This document shows, in pieces, positions 32,427-41,800 of a stretch of DNA of 64,000 bases. Origin of the DNA: Streptomyces sp. S465 (GTDB lineage: Bacteria; Actinomycetota; Actinomycetes; Streptomycetales; Streptomycetaceae); assembly GCF_026898115.1 (NCBI RefSeq), contig NZ_CP114036.1, positions 7,868,001 to 7,932,000 of the forward strand. Direction: 5' to 3'. Position 1 is the first letter of the stretch. Each line of letters opens with the position of its first letter. Below the pieces are notes generated by a model that searched no databases, was not told where the DNA came from, and saw nothing but the letters and a program-made list of their open reading frames with translations. Both the position numbers and the translations under genes were made by a program.

Positions 32427-33674
32427 GTGACCTCAACGATGCACGAGCCGAAGAACGGGCCGGTGAACGAGTCGGTGCACGAGCCGATGCACGAGTCATC
32501 GATGGACGAGGCCGTGCTGCGGAGCCTGACGCCGAGCGTGCTCGCCGTCCTCGTCCGCCGCGGAGCCGATTTCGCGGCGGCCGAGGACGCCGTGCAGGAC
32601 GCACTCGTCGAGGCGGTCCGCGTCGGGCCGGCCGACCCTTCCCCAAGCTCTTCGAGCAAGGGATACCCCAGACGGGATGCGAAGGGCTGGCTGATCACCG
32701 TGGCCTGGCGCAAGTTCCTCGACGCCACCCGGGCGGACACCGCCCGCCGCCGGCGTGAGGACCTCGTCGAGAAGGAGCCGGCGCCCGGCCCCGCGCCCGG
32801 GGTGGACGACACGCTCCAGCTCTACTTCCTCTGCGCCCACCCGTCCCTGACCCCCTCGTCCGCGGTCGCGCTCACGCTGCGCGCCGTCGGCGGGCTGACC
32901 ACCCGCCAGATCGCCAGGGCCTACCTGGTGCCCGAGGCGACCATGGCGCAACGGATCAGCCGGGCCAAGCGCACCGTCTCCGGTGTGCGGTTCGACCAGC
33001 CCGGCGACGTGGCCACCGTGCTGCGCGTCCTCTACCTGGTCTTCAACGAGGGCTACTCCGGCGACGTCGACCTCGCCGCCGAGGCCATCCGGCTCACCCG
33101 GCAGCTCGCGGCCGCGGTCGACCACCCCGAAGTGGCGGGGCTGCTCGCCCTCATGCTGCTCCACCACGCCCGGCGCGCCACCCGGACCGCGCCCGACGGC
33201 AGCCTGGTGCCGCTCGCCGAGCAGGACCGCGGCCGGTGGGACACCGAGGCGATCGCCGAGGGCGTCGAGCTCCTCCAGGCGGCCCTGGCCCGCGACCGGC
33301 TGGGCGAGTTCCAGGCCCAGGCCGCCATCGCGGCACTGCACGCCGACGCGCCCACCGCCGAGGAGACCGACTGGGCGCAGATCGTCGAGTGGTACGACGA
33401 GCTGGCCCGCCTGACCGACAGCCCGGTGGTCCGGCTCAACCGCGCGGTGGCCGTCGGCGAGGCCGACGGACCGCGCGCCGGGCTGGCGGCGCTCGCGGCG
33501 CTGGACGCCTCCCTGCCTCGCCACGCCGCGGTGGCGGCGTACCTCCACGAGCGCGACGGGGACCTGGCGACGGCGGCACGGCTGTACGCCGAGGCGGCCG
33601 GGAAGGCACCCAGCCTCGCCGAGCGCGAGCACCTGACGCGCCAGGCCGCCCGGCTCAACACCCGCCGCCGCTGA
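32427..33674 (+). CDS. ECF42-type RNA polymerase sigma factor with C-terminal TPR-like domain
   Basis: 415 residues from a GTG. It has sigma region 2 (FAAAEDAVQDALVEAV, WLITVAWRKFLDATRADTARRRRED) and region 4 (LTLRAVGGLTTRQIARAYLVPEATMAQRISRAKRTV), then a long helical C-terminal domain of about 200 residues (VLYLVFNEGYSGDVDLAAEAIRL, ending in repeat-like helices). This matches the ECF42 group, usually encoded next to a DGPF/YCII-type protein. No such partner is seen here. The stretch DPSPSSSSKGYPRR (around residues 71-84) is an unusual insertion encoded by a GC-rich imperfect palindrome. The N-terminus carries short EPxxExVHE repeats. Confidence 0.88.
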   Translation: MTSTMHEPKNGPVNESVHEPMHESSMDEAVLRSLTPSVLAVLVRRGADFAAAEDAVQDALVEAVRVGPADPSPSSSSKGYPRRDAKGWLITVAWRKFLDATRADTARRRREDLVEKEPAPGPAPGVDDTLQLYFLCAHPSLTPSSAVALTLRAVGGLTTRQIARAYLVPEATMAQRISRAKRTVSGVRFDQPGDVATVLRVLYLVFNEGYSGDVDLAAEAIRLTRQLAAAVDHPEVAGLLALMLLHHARRATRTAPDGSLVPLAEQDRGRWDTEAIAEGVELLQAALARDRLGEFQAQAAIAALHADAPTAEETDWAQIVEWYDELARLTDSPVVRLNRAVAVGEADGPRAGLAALAALDASLPRHAAVAAYLHERDGDLATAARLYAEAAGKAPSLAEREHLTRQAARLNTRRR

Positions 33675-33684
33675 CCACGCTCCG

Positions 33685-34317
33685 TCACGCGGCGGCGCGC
33701 ACCTCCCGCGCGGCGTCCGCGTCCAGCGCGACCCGGACCAGGGCCGCGGCCAGCCGGGGGAGGTCCTCCTCGGCCACCAGCCGCCCCAGCGCCTCGGCGC
33801 TCTTCGGCAACCCGACGCGCTCGGCGCCGTCCAGCGCCTTGCGGTCGAAGTACGGGGCGAACTCGGGCCATACGCCCTGTGCCTCCCGCAGGAAGATGTT
33901 CACCCCGGCCGGGCCGATGCCGTTGATCTCCCGCAGCAGCTTCCCGGGGTCCCCGGCCTCGCGCATCCGCCGCAGATCCCCCCGGTACTCCCGGTTCACC
34001 AGCTCGGCCGCCTCGCCCAGCTGGCCGGCGGTCCGCTCGTCGTAGCGCCGGTAGCCGCCCTCGCCGAGCGCGTCGACCCGCTGCTGCCAGGTGGCCTCCG
34101 CCATCCGCCGCGGGCTGCGCATCCCCGCGTCGAAGAGGGCACGGGCGGAAGCGACGGCGATGTCGGACCTGATCCGCGCGGACAGCAGATGTGCGAGCAC
34201 CAGCAGCTGGTAGAGCGGGCCGGGGGTGTTGCGGAGCTTGATCCCGGCCTCGGTGGCGAAGGTGGTGCCCTGCTGGTCGAGCAGGTTGCGCGCCAGGCTC
34301 TCGTTCTTGTCGCTCAT
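33685..34317 (-). CDS. HhH-GPD (endonuclease III-like) DNA repair protein
   Basis: 210 residues from the ATG at 34317, with GGCGGG upstream. The helix-hairpin-helix segment is KLLREINGIGPAGVNIFLREAQ (around residues 130-150), with the catalytic Asp position near the following helix. The N-terminal half is helical (LLVLAHLLSARIRSDIAVASARALF). Members recognise damaged or mismatched bases. The catalytic Lys of bifunctional endonuclease III was not identified with confidence, nor was an FeS-cluster Cys set, so this is the short, cluster-free type. It converges on the sigma factor gene. Confidence 0.75.
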   Translation of the reverse strand: MSDKNESLARNLLDQQGTTFATEAGIKLRNTPGPLYQLLVLAHLLSARIRSDIAVASARALFDAGMRSPRRMAEATWQQRVDALGEGGYRRYDERTAGQLGEAAELVNREYRGDLRRMREAGDPGKLLREINGIGPAGVNIFLREAQGVWPEFAPYFDRKALDGAERVGLPKSAEALGRLVAEEDLPRLAAALVRVALDADAAREVRAAA

Positions 34318-34380
34318 GTGCGGATCCCGCCTCGTCGTGTGATGCCGTGCCTCGGCCACGGGTGCCCGGCGACGCCCCGG

Positions 34381-34855
34381 TCACTCGGGGCCGTTCCTCA
34401 TGATCTTCCACATGCGGGTGGCCACGTGGAGGTTGAGCCGGCTGTCCACGTCCGCCAGATCGCTGCCGCCGATCTCGCGGATGCGCCGCAGCCGGTAGCG
34501 GAGGGTCGAGCGGCGGATGACGAGCGCCACGGCCGTCCGGCTGTAGTTGCCGCCGCGGTCGACGTACTCGGAGAGGGTCTCCACCAGGTCCGTGTGGTGC
34601 AGGGCGTCGTAGTCCAGCAGCGGGCCCAGCCACTCCCGGACGAACCGCTCGACCCCGGTGCAGCGTGCGGACGATGCCGTCCTCGCCGTCGCCGAGACAT
34701 CCCGCCTCGGCGCGGCCCGTCCCGACCGCGCTGACCTGCGCCATCGCCCGGCGCAGGATCGCTGCCTCGTCCTGGTCCTCGATCCCGTCGAAGCCGCTGA
34801 ACAGGGTCAGGCAGCGGTGCAACAGCGGATCGTGGGCGGCGGCTGGTGGGGCCAT
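34381..34855 (-). pseudogene. PucR/CdaR-type regulator remnant, frameshifted
   Basis: The last 67 codons encode a typical PucR C-terminal HTH (LVETLSEYVDRGGNYSRTAVAL, then STLRYRLRRIREIGGSDL). The upstream part continues in frame as GVERFVREWLGPLLDYDALHHTDL but has no start. The plausible preceding segment (CLTLFSGFDGIEDQDEAAILRRAMAQVSAVG) is in a different frame, joined near 34665-34675. The amino-terminal half of the family is missing altogether. A sequencing error could explain the frameshift but not the absent N-terminus. Confidence 0.6.
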
Positions 34856-35481
34856 CGCGTCACTCCGTGTGTCCTCATGTGTCGAAAACGGTGCATATTG
34901 CGAGTATCGCGAGTACCCGATTCATGGCAATTCACCGCATGGGGGCGAAAATGGTGCGAGGTGTTCGGCATCCTGGGTGCCGGAGGCCGCGCCGAGGTGT
35001 ACGGAAGTGACGCATTTCCCAATTCGGATGCCGATCAACGAGGTTGGCGCCCCGCCAGAACCGGGCTCCGGAAGCGGGCTTCGCGGTCCGCTTTCACTGG
35101 AACGCCCACTGGAGGGACGAGGTCAGCGTGGGCCTCGGGCCGTCGGCAGATGACCGTGGCAGGTGCCCGGTATCACCCGGCCGCGCGCGTCGCCGCGATC
35201 ACATCCGGATTGAAGATTTCCGTTTTTCCTTTCCTCATCGAACGGTTGATCAGTAATCTCGCCTCAGCAGCGGGTTGCCGTGCCGCTCTCCGGCGTGCTC
35301 AACTTCCCCGAGGACGCGGACGACCCGAGGGCGGCCCCGGAAGCCGGAAGAGGGCGAAGGAAGTGCAGGACGTGGACTGGCGGCCGGAGGGCATCGACGC
35401 CGCAAGCGAGGACGCGGCGGGCGAGGACGGGCCAGGCGACAGGGGCACACCCCATGTCGGTCGCCCGGGGGAGCGCACGAT
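34856..35481. other. Gene-poor interval before the GGDEF-EAL gene
   Basis: About 620 bases with lower G+C in the first part (34860-35040). Frames there are short or have the composition of noncoding high-GC DNA. No family was recognised on either strand. It likely holds the promoter of the next gene and eroded sequence from the truncated PucR-type regulator. Confidence 0.5.
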
Positions 35482-37752
35482 ATGACCTCCGGACCGGGCG
35501 GGCCGAGATGTGACGGCGGCGCCGGGGACGCCGCCGGGAACCTCGCCCCCACGGAGAGCGACGCGCTGAGGCGGTTCGCGGGCATCTGGTGCCGGGCCGT
35601 CCACCCGCTGGCGGCCACGACGATGAAGCCCGACGAGTTCGAGGACTATCTGCTGCCGCTGGCCCGCCGGTTGAGCGTCGCCCTGCGCACCTCCCCTTTC
35701 GACGCCGAGGCGGCGTACGAGGTCGGTGCCGCGCTGGTGGGCGCCCAGTGCACCGAGCCCGAGGCGCTGCCCGCGATCCTGGGCGTCATCGACGCGCATC
35801 TGGTGTCATGCTCGGCGGCCCCCGGGCTGCCCTCCGAGCCGGCCGGGCCACTGACGGACGGGAAGCCGCTGACGGACGGGAAGCCGCTGAGGGTCGAAGA
35901 GCCGCTGACGGACGAGGAGGCGCGCGCCCGCTGTGTGCGGCTCCAGCACGCCCTCGCCGCCGGATTCGTCCGCGAGCTGCGCAAGCGCGAGCGCGATGAG
36001 CAGGAGGCCATCGCGCGGGCCGCGCTGGCCGCCCGGTCCGAGGCCGAGAAGGCGCTGCACGCGAGCGAGGCCAAGTTCCAGGCCGTTTTCGAGGGCGCGG
36101 TCATGGGCGTCGGCATCGCCGGACTCGACGGCGAGGTGCTCGTCGTCAACGACGCCCTGGCCCGGATGTTCGGCGGGATGGACTTCTTCCGCCCCGGCCG
36201 CAACGTCACCGAGTTCGTCCACCCCGATGACGTACCGGGCGCCCATGAGCTCTACCGCGAGCTGATCAGCGGCGAACGCGACCACTTCCGCATCGAGAAG
36301 CCGCACTACCGCGACGACGGCAGCGTGCTGTGGACCAATCTGACCGTCATCCTGCTGCGCGACTCCGGCGGTGCCCCGCAGTACCAGCTCGCCCTCGCCG
36401 AGGACATCACCGAGCACCGGCTGCTGCGGGAGCGGCTGCGCTACGAGGCGACCCATGACGAGCTGACCGGGCTGCCCAACCGCACCCTGTTCCTGGAGCG
36501 GCTGGACCAGGTGCTCGCCGCCGACGCCGACGCCGAGCGGTTCGGCGTGTGCTACCTGGACCTGGACGGCTTCAAGGCGGTCAACGACAGCCTCGGGCAC
36601 GCCGTCGGCGACCGGATGCTCAAGGCCGTCGCCGAACGCCTCCAGAGCTGTGTCAGGACCCCCGACGAGCTGATCGCCCGGGTCGGCGGCGATGAGTTCC
36701 TCGCCCTGGTCACCGGCCCCGCGGCGCAGGCCGAAGGCACCGCGCTGGCCCGCCGGATGCTCGCCGCGCTCGCCGAACCCGTCCGGGTCGAGGGCCGTGA
36801 GCTCCAGGTGCGGGCCAGCATCGGCGTGGTCGACGGCCGGGCCGGGGAGATCGGCCGGGCCGAGGTGCTGCGCAGCGCCGACATCACCATGTACCGCGCC
36901 AAGGCCGCGGGCGGCAATCGCTACGAGCTCGCCGACGCCGACTCCAACGCCCGGGTGATCGCCCGCCACAGCCTCACCAACGGGCTGCCCTCCGCCCTGG
37001 AGAAGGGCGAGTTCTTCATCGAGTACCAGCCGCTGGTACGGCTCGCCGACGGCACCGTGCGCGGTGCGGAGGCGCTCGTCCGCTGGCTGCATCCGGTGCA
37101 CGGAGTGCTCGGCCCGGACCAGTTCATCCCGCTCGCCGAGGACACCGGGCTGATCGTCCCGCTCGGCCGCTGGGTGCTGGAGCAGGCCGCCCGGCAGGCG
37201 TGCGAGTGGCGCGACTCAGCCGAGCCCGGCGGTGAGCCGCTGCGCGTCAACGTCAATCTCTCGCCGTGCCAGCTGAGCCATCCCACCCTGGTCTCCGACA
37301 CGGTGGCGGTCCTGGAGAACTCCGGGCTGTGCCCCAGCGCGCTCTGCCTGGAGGTCACCGAGAACGACCTCGTCGGCGCCGACGAGAGCGCCCTGCGGCC
37401 CCTGCGGCAACTCGCCGACCTGGGTGTGGACATCGCCCTGGACGACTTCGGCACCGGCTACTCCAATCTGTCGTACCTGCGCCGGCTCCCGGTGAGCACC
37501 CTCAAGCTGGACCGCTCCTTCACCCGGGGCATGCAGCGCGCCCCGGCCGATCCGGTCGACGTCAAGATCGTCGAGGGGATCGTCTCGCTGGCCCATACGC
37601 TGGACCTCGCGGTGACGGTCGAGGGCGTGGAAACCGCCGTCCAGGCCGAGCATCTGCGGGTGCTCGGCTGTGACACCGCCCAGGGCTGGTACTACGCCCG
37701 GCCCGGCCCGCCCGAGCGGCTGCACACCCTGGCGCTGGCCGACGCCAGCTGA
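35482..37752 (+). CDS. PAS-GGDEF-EAL cyclic-di-GMP enzyme
   Basis: 757 residues from the ATG at 35482 with GGGGGAG 8 bases upstream; the frame is open earlier but with noncoding-like composition. Residues about 1-190 are a helical N-terminal region (MTSGPGG start), then PAS (FQAVFEGAVMGVGIAGLDGEVL, about 190-310). GGDEF (about 320-480) has the intact active motif RVGGDEFLAL. EAL (about 500-745) has GAEALVRWLHP and DDFGTGYSNLSYLRRLP. Both catalytic signatures look intact, so it may both make and degrade cyclic di-GMP, which governs Streptomyces development. A GC-rich tandem repeat (DGKPLTDGKPL) lies near residues 127-137. No transmembrane segment is seen. Confidence 0.92.
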   Translation: MTSGPGGPRCDGGAGDAAGNLAPTESDALRRFAGIWCRAVHPLAATTMKPDEFEDYLLPLARRLSVALRTSPFDAEAAYEVGAALVGAQCTEPEALPAILGVIDAHLVSCSAAPGLPSEPAGPLTDGKPLTDGKPLRVEEPLTDEEARARCVRLQHALAAGFVRELRKRERDEQEAIARAALAARSEAEKALHASEAKFQAVFEGAVMGVGIAGLDGEVLVVNDALARMFGGMDFFRPGRNVTEFVHPDDVPGAHELYRELISGERDHFRIEKPHYRDDGSVLWTNLTVILLRDSGGAPQYQLALAEDITEHRLLRERLRYEATHDELTGLPNRTLFLERLDQVLAADADAERFGVCYLDLDGFKAVNDSLGHAVGDRMLKAVAERLQSCVRTPDELIARVGGDEFLALVTGPAAQAEGTALARRMLAALAEPVRVEGRELQVRASIGVVDGRAGEIGRAEVLRSADITMYRAKAAGGNRYELADADSNARVIARHSLTNGLPSALEKGEFFIEYQPLVRLADGTVRGAEALVRWLHPVHGVLGPDQFIPLAEDTGLIVPLGRWVLEQAARQACEWRDSAEPGGEPLRVNVNLSPCQLSHPTLVSDTVAVLENSGLCPSALCLEVTENDLVGADESALRPLRQLADLGVDIALDDFGTGYSNLSYLRRLPVSTLKLDRSFTRGMQRAPADPVDVKIVEGIVSLAHTLDLAVTVEGVETAVQAEHLRVLGCDTAQGWYYARPGPPERLHTLALADAS

Positions 37753-37759
37753 GGGCGCG

Positions 37760-37781
37760 GGCCGCCGCCCTGGCGGCGGCC
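37760..37781. terminator. Hairpin between convergent genes
   Basis: Perfect 10-base arms at 37760-37769 and 37772-37781 with a 2-base loop, extendable by several more pairs. It lies 8 bases after the GGDEF-EAL stop and 25 bases before the end of the convergent DUF779 gene. Confidence 0.7.
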
Positions 37782-37806
37782 GCTCGCGCCCCCGCGGGCG
37801 CGCCGC

Positions 37807-38196
37807 TCAGCCCGCCTGCTCCGGGGAGTGGGCCTGCTCCAGAGGGTTCGCCTGCTCCAGCAGCCGTGAGCGGATCAGGAAGCGCACGCCCTCCGGCGCC
37901 TCGAGCGAGAAACCGCTGCCGCGGCCCGGCACCACGTCCACCGTGAGATGCGTATGCCGCCACCGCTCGAACTGCGAGGCCGACATCCAGAACCCCACCG
38001 GCTCCTGGACCCCGTCCACCTCCAGCTCCCCGAGCAGCACATCCGATCCGCCGGTACGGAACTCACCGAGCGGGTAGCACATCGGCGCGCTGCCGTCACA
38101 GCATCCGCCGGACTGGTGGAACATCAACGGGCCGTGCTCCGCCCGCAGTCTGCGGATCAGCTCGGCGGCGGCCGGTGTCAGGGCGATACGGTCCAT
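37807..38196 (-). CDS. DUF779 family protein
   Basis: 129 residues from an ATG with GGAGAGGG upstream. It has the family signatures MFHQSGGCCDGSAPMCYP, with three Cys that could bind metal, then GFWMSASQFERWRHTHLTVDVVPGRGSGFSLE. DUF779 proteins are often encoded next to an acetaldehyde dehydrogenase (for example Rv0459 beside Rv0458). Here that partner is at 57936-59459, about 20 kb away beyond the polyketide island, and both have the same operator-like repeat upstream. The biochemical role is unknown. The C-terminus (LEQANPLEQAHSPEQAG) is a short imperfect repeat. Confidence 0.88.
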   Translation of the reverse strand: MDRIALTPAAAELIRRLRAEHGPLMFHQSGGCCDGSAPMCYPLGEFRTGGSDVLLGELEVDGVQEPVGFWMSASQFERWRHTHLTVDVVPGRGSGFSLEAPEGVRFLIRSRLLEQANPLEQAHSPEQAG

Positions 38197-38258
38197 GGGC
38201 GATCCCTCTCCGATCGTGGTCACCGGGTTGCCAGGGGCCCCATTCAGCACACTCCCCG

Positions 38259-38278
38259 CCACGTTGCGAGAACGTTGC
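38259..38278. promoter_or_regulatory. Operator-like direct repeat upstream of DUF779 gene
   Basis: CCACGTTGCGAGAACGTTGC: two ACGTTGC copies 11 bases apart, one helical turn. The same pattern with three different spacer bases occurs at 59586-59605 upstream of the aldehyde dehydrogenase. It lies 62 bases before the DUF779 start and probably binds the GAF-type regulator. Confidence 0.6.
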
Positions 38279-38362
38279 CCACACGGCGTCAGCGGCGCGG
38301 TGGCGCTCGCCGCCGGTGACGGTCGGGCCGACTCCACGACCGGGTCGCGGCGCGCCGCGACA

Positions 38363-38776
38363 TCAGGAGCGGTCGCCACGCCCCGCGTCCCGGCCCGAAC
38401 GCAGCACCCGGGACAGGCCGGGGGCGGCCGTCCGCACGGCCGGCGCCGGCTGGGCGGGGCGGAAGCGGGCCCGCGGCACGGCCACGGACAGGGCGGCCAC
38501 GGCCGTCGGCCCGTCGAAGACGGGAGAGGCGACGCAGCTGACGCCCAGGGCCGCCTCCTGCTCCTCATAGGCGAGGCCGGACACCTGGATCTGCTCGATG
38601 GCGGTGCGCAGCCGCGCCGGGTCGGTGACCGAATGCGGGGTGAGCCGGGGCAGTGGCTCCGCCAGCACCTCCTCGGTCGGCTCGTCGCCGGAGAACGCCA
38701 GCAGGGCCTTGCCCACGCCGGTGCACGTCAGCGGCAGCCGGCCGCCGATGCGGGACGGCGTCGACCTGGCCGCGCG
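38363..38776 (-). pseudogene. Truncated IclR-family regulator (C-terminal part only)
   Basis: The frame gives the core of an IclR effector domain (SRIGGRLPLTCTGVGKALLAFSGDEPTEEVL, ARLRTAIEQIQVSGLAYEEQEAALGVSCVASPVFDG, VAALSVAVP). The winged-helix DNA-binding domain and the first part of the effector domain are missing. Homology stops about 20 bases before the perfect palindrome that ends the PKS gene, so the truncation coincides with the edge of the polyketide island. It cannot act as a normal repressor. Confidence 0.75.
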
Positions 38777-38798
38777 GCACACCGCCGGCTGACCGTCA

Positions 38799-38824
38799 GG
38801 GGCGCCCCCGGCCGGGGGCGCCCC
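38799..38824. terminator. Perfect palindromic terminator after the PKS
   Basis: A 26-base perfect palindrome (GGGGCGCCCCCGG and its complement) with 13-base arms, 13 bases beyond the PKS stop. It also marks the junction with the truncated IclR gene. Confidence 0.75.
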
Positions 38825-38836
38825 ACGCGGCGCGTG

Positions 38837-41800
38837 TCAGCCGGGCATGGTGAGCCAGTCGGCGATGTGGGCGGCGGTGGTGGCGGCGTGCTGGTTGACG
38901 AGGGTGAAGTGGTTGCCCGAAGCGGTGAGGGTGGTGGTGAGGTGCGGAAGGACCGTCTGCCAGTCGGGCGGCACCGGGGCCGTCCCGTCCGGTACGGGGA
39001 AGGGGTCCGAGGCGCGCAGGAGCAGGGTCGGGAAGGGGGTCGGCGCGGGGGCCCACGTGCGCAGGAGCCGTTCCATCCAGGCGTAGGCGGACAGGTCGGT
39101 GGCGGTGTAGCCGTCGGTGAGGTGCTCGCGTTCGTACAGCCCGTGCCACAGGTGGGGTTGGAGCGCTCGGGCGGTGGCGGACTCCAGGATGTAGGTGTCC
39201 ACGAGGACGACCGCCCGTACGGGGGTGCCGCGGTCCGCGAGACGGCGGGCCGTCTCGTGCGCGAGGATGCCGCCGGACGAGGTGCCCAGGAGGATCACCG
39301 GCTCGGCGGTGTCGCCGCCGGTGCTCGCGACCACGGCTCGGGCCAGCCCTTCGACGAGTGCTTCCCGGGTGGCGGGCAGTTCCTCGTCGGTGCCGAAGCC
39401 GGGAGGCGTCAGACAGGAGACCGACCAGTCGTCGGGGAGCGCTTGGGCGAGCGCGTAGTAGGTGTGGGGCCCGGTGAGGGGCACGATGGGGGCCACGCAG
39501 AACACGTGGGTGCCCGAGGTGCCGGTGGTGAGCCGGTCGACCGTGGGCGGGAGGGGCCCACTGCCCTTGGGCCGGAGGGCGGCGAGGTCCAGGAGCAGGG
39601 TCTCGGCCTCGTTCACCCGGCCCGTCCGCATGGCCTCGCGGTGGAGCCGGGTGACCAGGTCGGCCGTCGGGACGACGTCGGTGGCGCCGTCCTGTGCCGG
39701 CGGCGCGGCGAGCTGGTCGAGGAGATGGTCGGCCAGGTCGGCCGGGGTGGGGTGGGTGAGGACGACGGTGCTGGGCAGCGGCGTGCCCAGTGCCGCGGCA
39801 AGCCGGTTGCGCAGGTCGATCGCCGCGAGGGAGTCCATGCCGTGGTCGCGGAACGCCGAGTGCTCGCCGATCGCCTCACCGGACGAGTGGCCGAGAGCCA
39901 CGGCGGCCTCGCTCCGCACCAGGTCCAGGAGGTCTCTGCGCCGTTCCCCGGCGGGAAGGCTCCGCAGTCGCACCGCGAACTCGCCGTCGCGGCTCGGGGC
40001 CGCGGGCACGGCGAGGGACCGTGCCTCCGGCAGCTCGCCGAAGAACGGGCGGGAGCCGGCCGCGGTGACGACGGAGAGATAGCGCTCCCAGTCGATGTCG
40101 GCGACCGTCAGCGTGGTCCGCTGCTCATGCAGCGCTTGGGCGAGCCCGGCCAGGGCCACGTCGCCGTCGAGGAAGGCCATCCCGCTGCGGATGAGGTGCT
40201 CGCCGTCCTGCCGGTTCAGCCGCGGGCGGGCCTCCTCCCAGGGGCTGAAGGAGATCGCCGTCGCACAGGCGCCGCGGGCGCGGCGCTGTGCCGCCAGCGC
40301 CTCCAGATACGCGTCGCCCGCCGCCTGCGCCCCGTGGTCGCCGATGCCCCAGACACCGGCCAGTGAGGAGAAGAGCACGAAGGCGTCCAGCGGGGTGTCG
40401 CCGAGCAGTTCGTCGAGGTGCGCGGCGCCCGCCACCTTGGCGCGCACCGCGTCGGCGACATGCGCGAGGTTCGCCGTGCCGAGGGGGCCGAGGGCGCGGG
40501 TCCCCGCCGTGTGCACCACCGCGCGCACCGGAGTGCCGTCCGTCGAGAGCCGGTCGAGTACCGCGGCCACGGCGGCCCGGTCGGTCACATCACACCGCAC
40601 CACCTCGACGCTCGTCCCCTGGGCGGTCAGCTCGGCCGCCAACTCGGGCGCGCCCGGTGCCGCGAGGCCGCTCCGGCTCAGCAGCACCAGGTGCCCGGCT
40701 CCCTGCCGGGCCAGCCAGCGGGCGACCCGGCTGCCGAGCGTCCCGGTGCCGCCGGTCACCAGGGTCGTGCCGCCGGGCACCCAGGTGCCGGGCGCGTCGG
40801 CCGGTGCCGTCGCCCGCTCCAGCCGCCGGACGAGCACGCCCGAGGAGCGCACCGCCGCCTGTTCGTCTCCCGGGCCCATCGCGAGCAGGGCGGCGAACCG
40901 CCTGGCCGCCTCGGGGTCGAGCCGCTCCGGCAGGTCGGCCAGCCCGCCGCGCAGCGATGTCGCCTCCACGGCCGCGGTGCGCCCGAGTCCGAGGACCATC
41001 GCCTGCCGCGGGTCGCGCACCGGGTCGGCCGGGCCGGTCGAGACCGCGCCACGGGTCACCGTCCACAGCGGCAGCTCGGCGCCGGCCCCCATCAGCGCCT
41101 GGATCAGCGACACGGTCAGCGCCAGACCGGCGGGCAGTACGGGCTCGCCGCTGTCCGCCTCCTCGGCCGCCGCGAGCAGCGACAGCACTCCGGCCGTGCC
41201 GTCGAGGTCGCCGAGCCGTTCCGCCAGCACCTCGGGATCGGCGCAGGCCCCGTCGAGGACCACCCGGTCCACCCGGGCGCCGTGCGCGGTCAGCGCGGAC
41301 ACCACATCGGCGTCGTCGATGCCATCGGTGGTGAGGACCCGCCAGGTTCCGGCCAGTGCGGGGGCGGCGGGGACCCGCAGCGGCGTCCACACCGTCCGGT
41401 AGCGCCGCGCGCTGGTCAGGGTGTGCTCGTCCTGCCGCCTGCGCCACGCCGACAGCGCCGGGAGCACCGCGTCGAGCGCGTCCTTGTACTCGGTGTACTC
41501 GGCTTCGAGGCCGAGCAGGGTGGCGACCGCGGTGGCATCCCCTTGGCCCACGGCCTCCCACAGCGGCTCGTCGGCGGAGTGGGCCCGTCCGGGAGCGGTG
41601 GCGGGCGGGGCGTTCCAGTATGTCTCGTGCTGGAACGCGTAGGTGGGCAGGTCCACCGTGCGCCCGCCGGACAGCACCGTGCCCCAGTCGACGGGCACGC
41701 CGTGGGCATGGGCCTCCCCGAGCGCGCGAAGGACACGGTCCCAACCACCGTCGTCGCGGCGCAGGGTGCCCAGGGTGACCGCCGGGCTGCCCGCGTGCTC

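Noticed and set aside
33053..34855. A 600-codon minus-strand frame
   Set aside because: Only its first 70 codons or so look real (the PucR-type remnant); the rest is out of frame with the glycosylase gene and antisense to the sigma factor.
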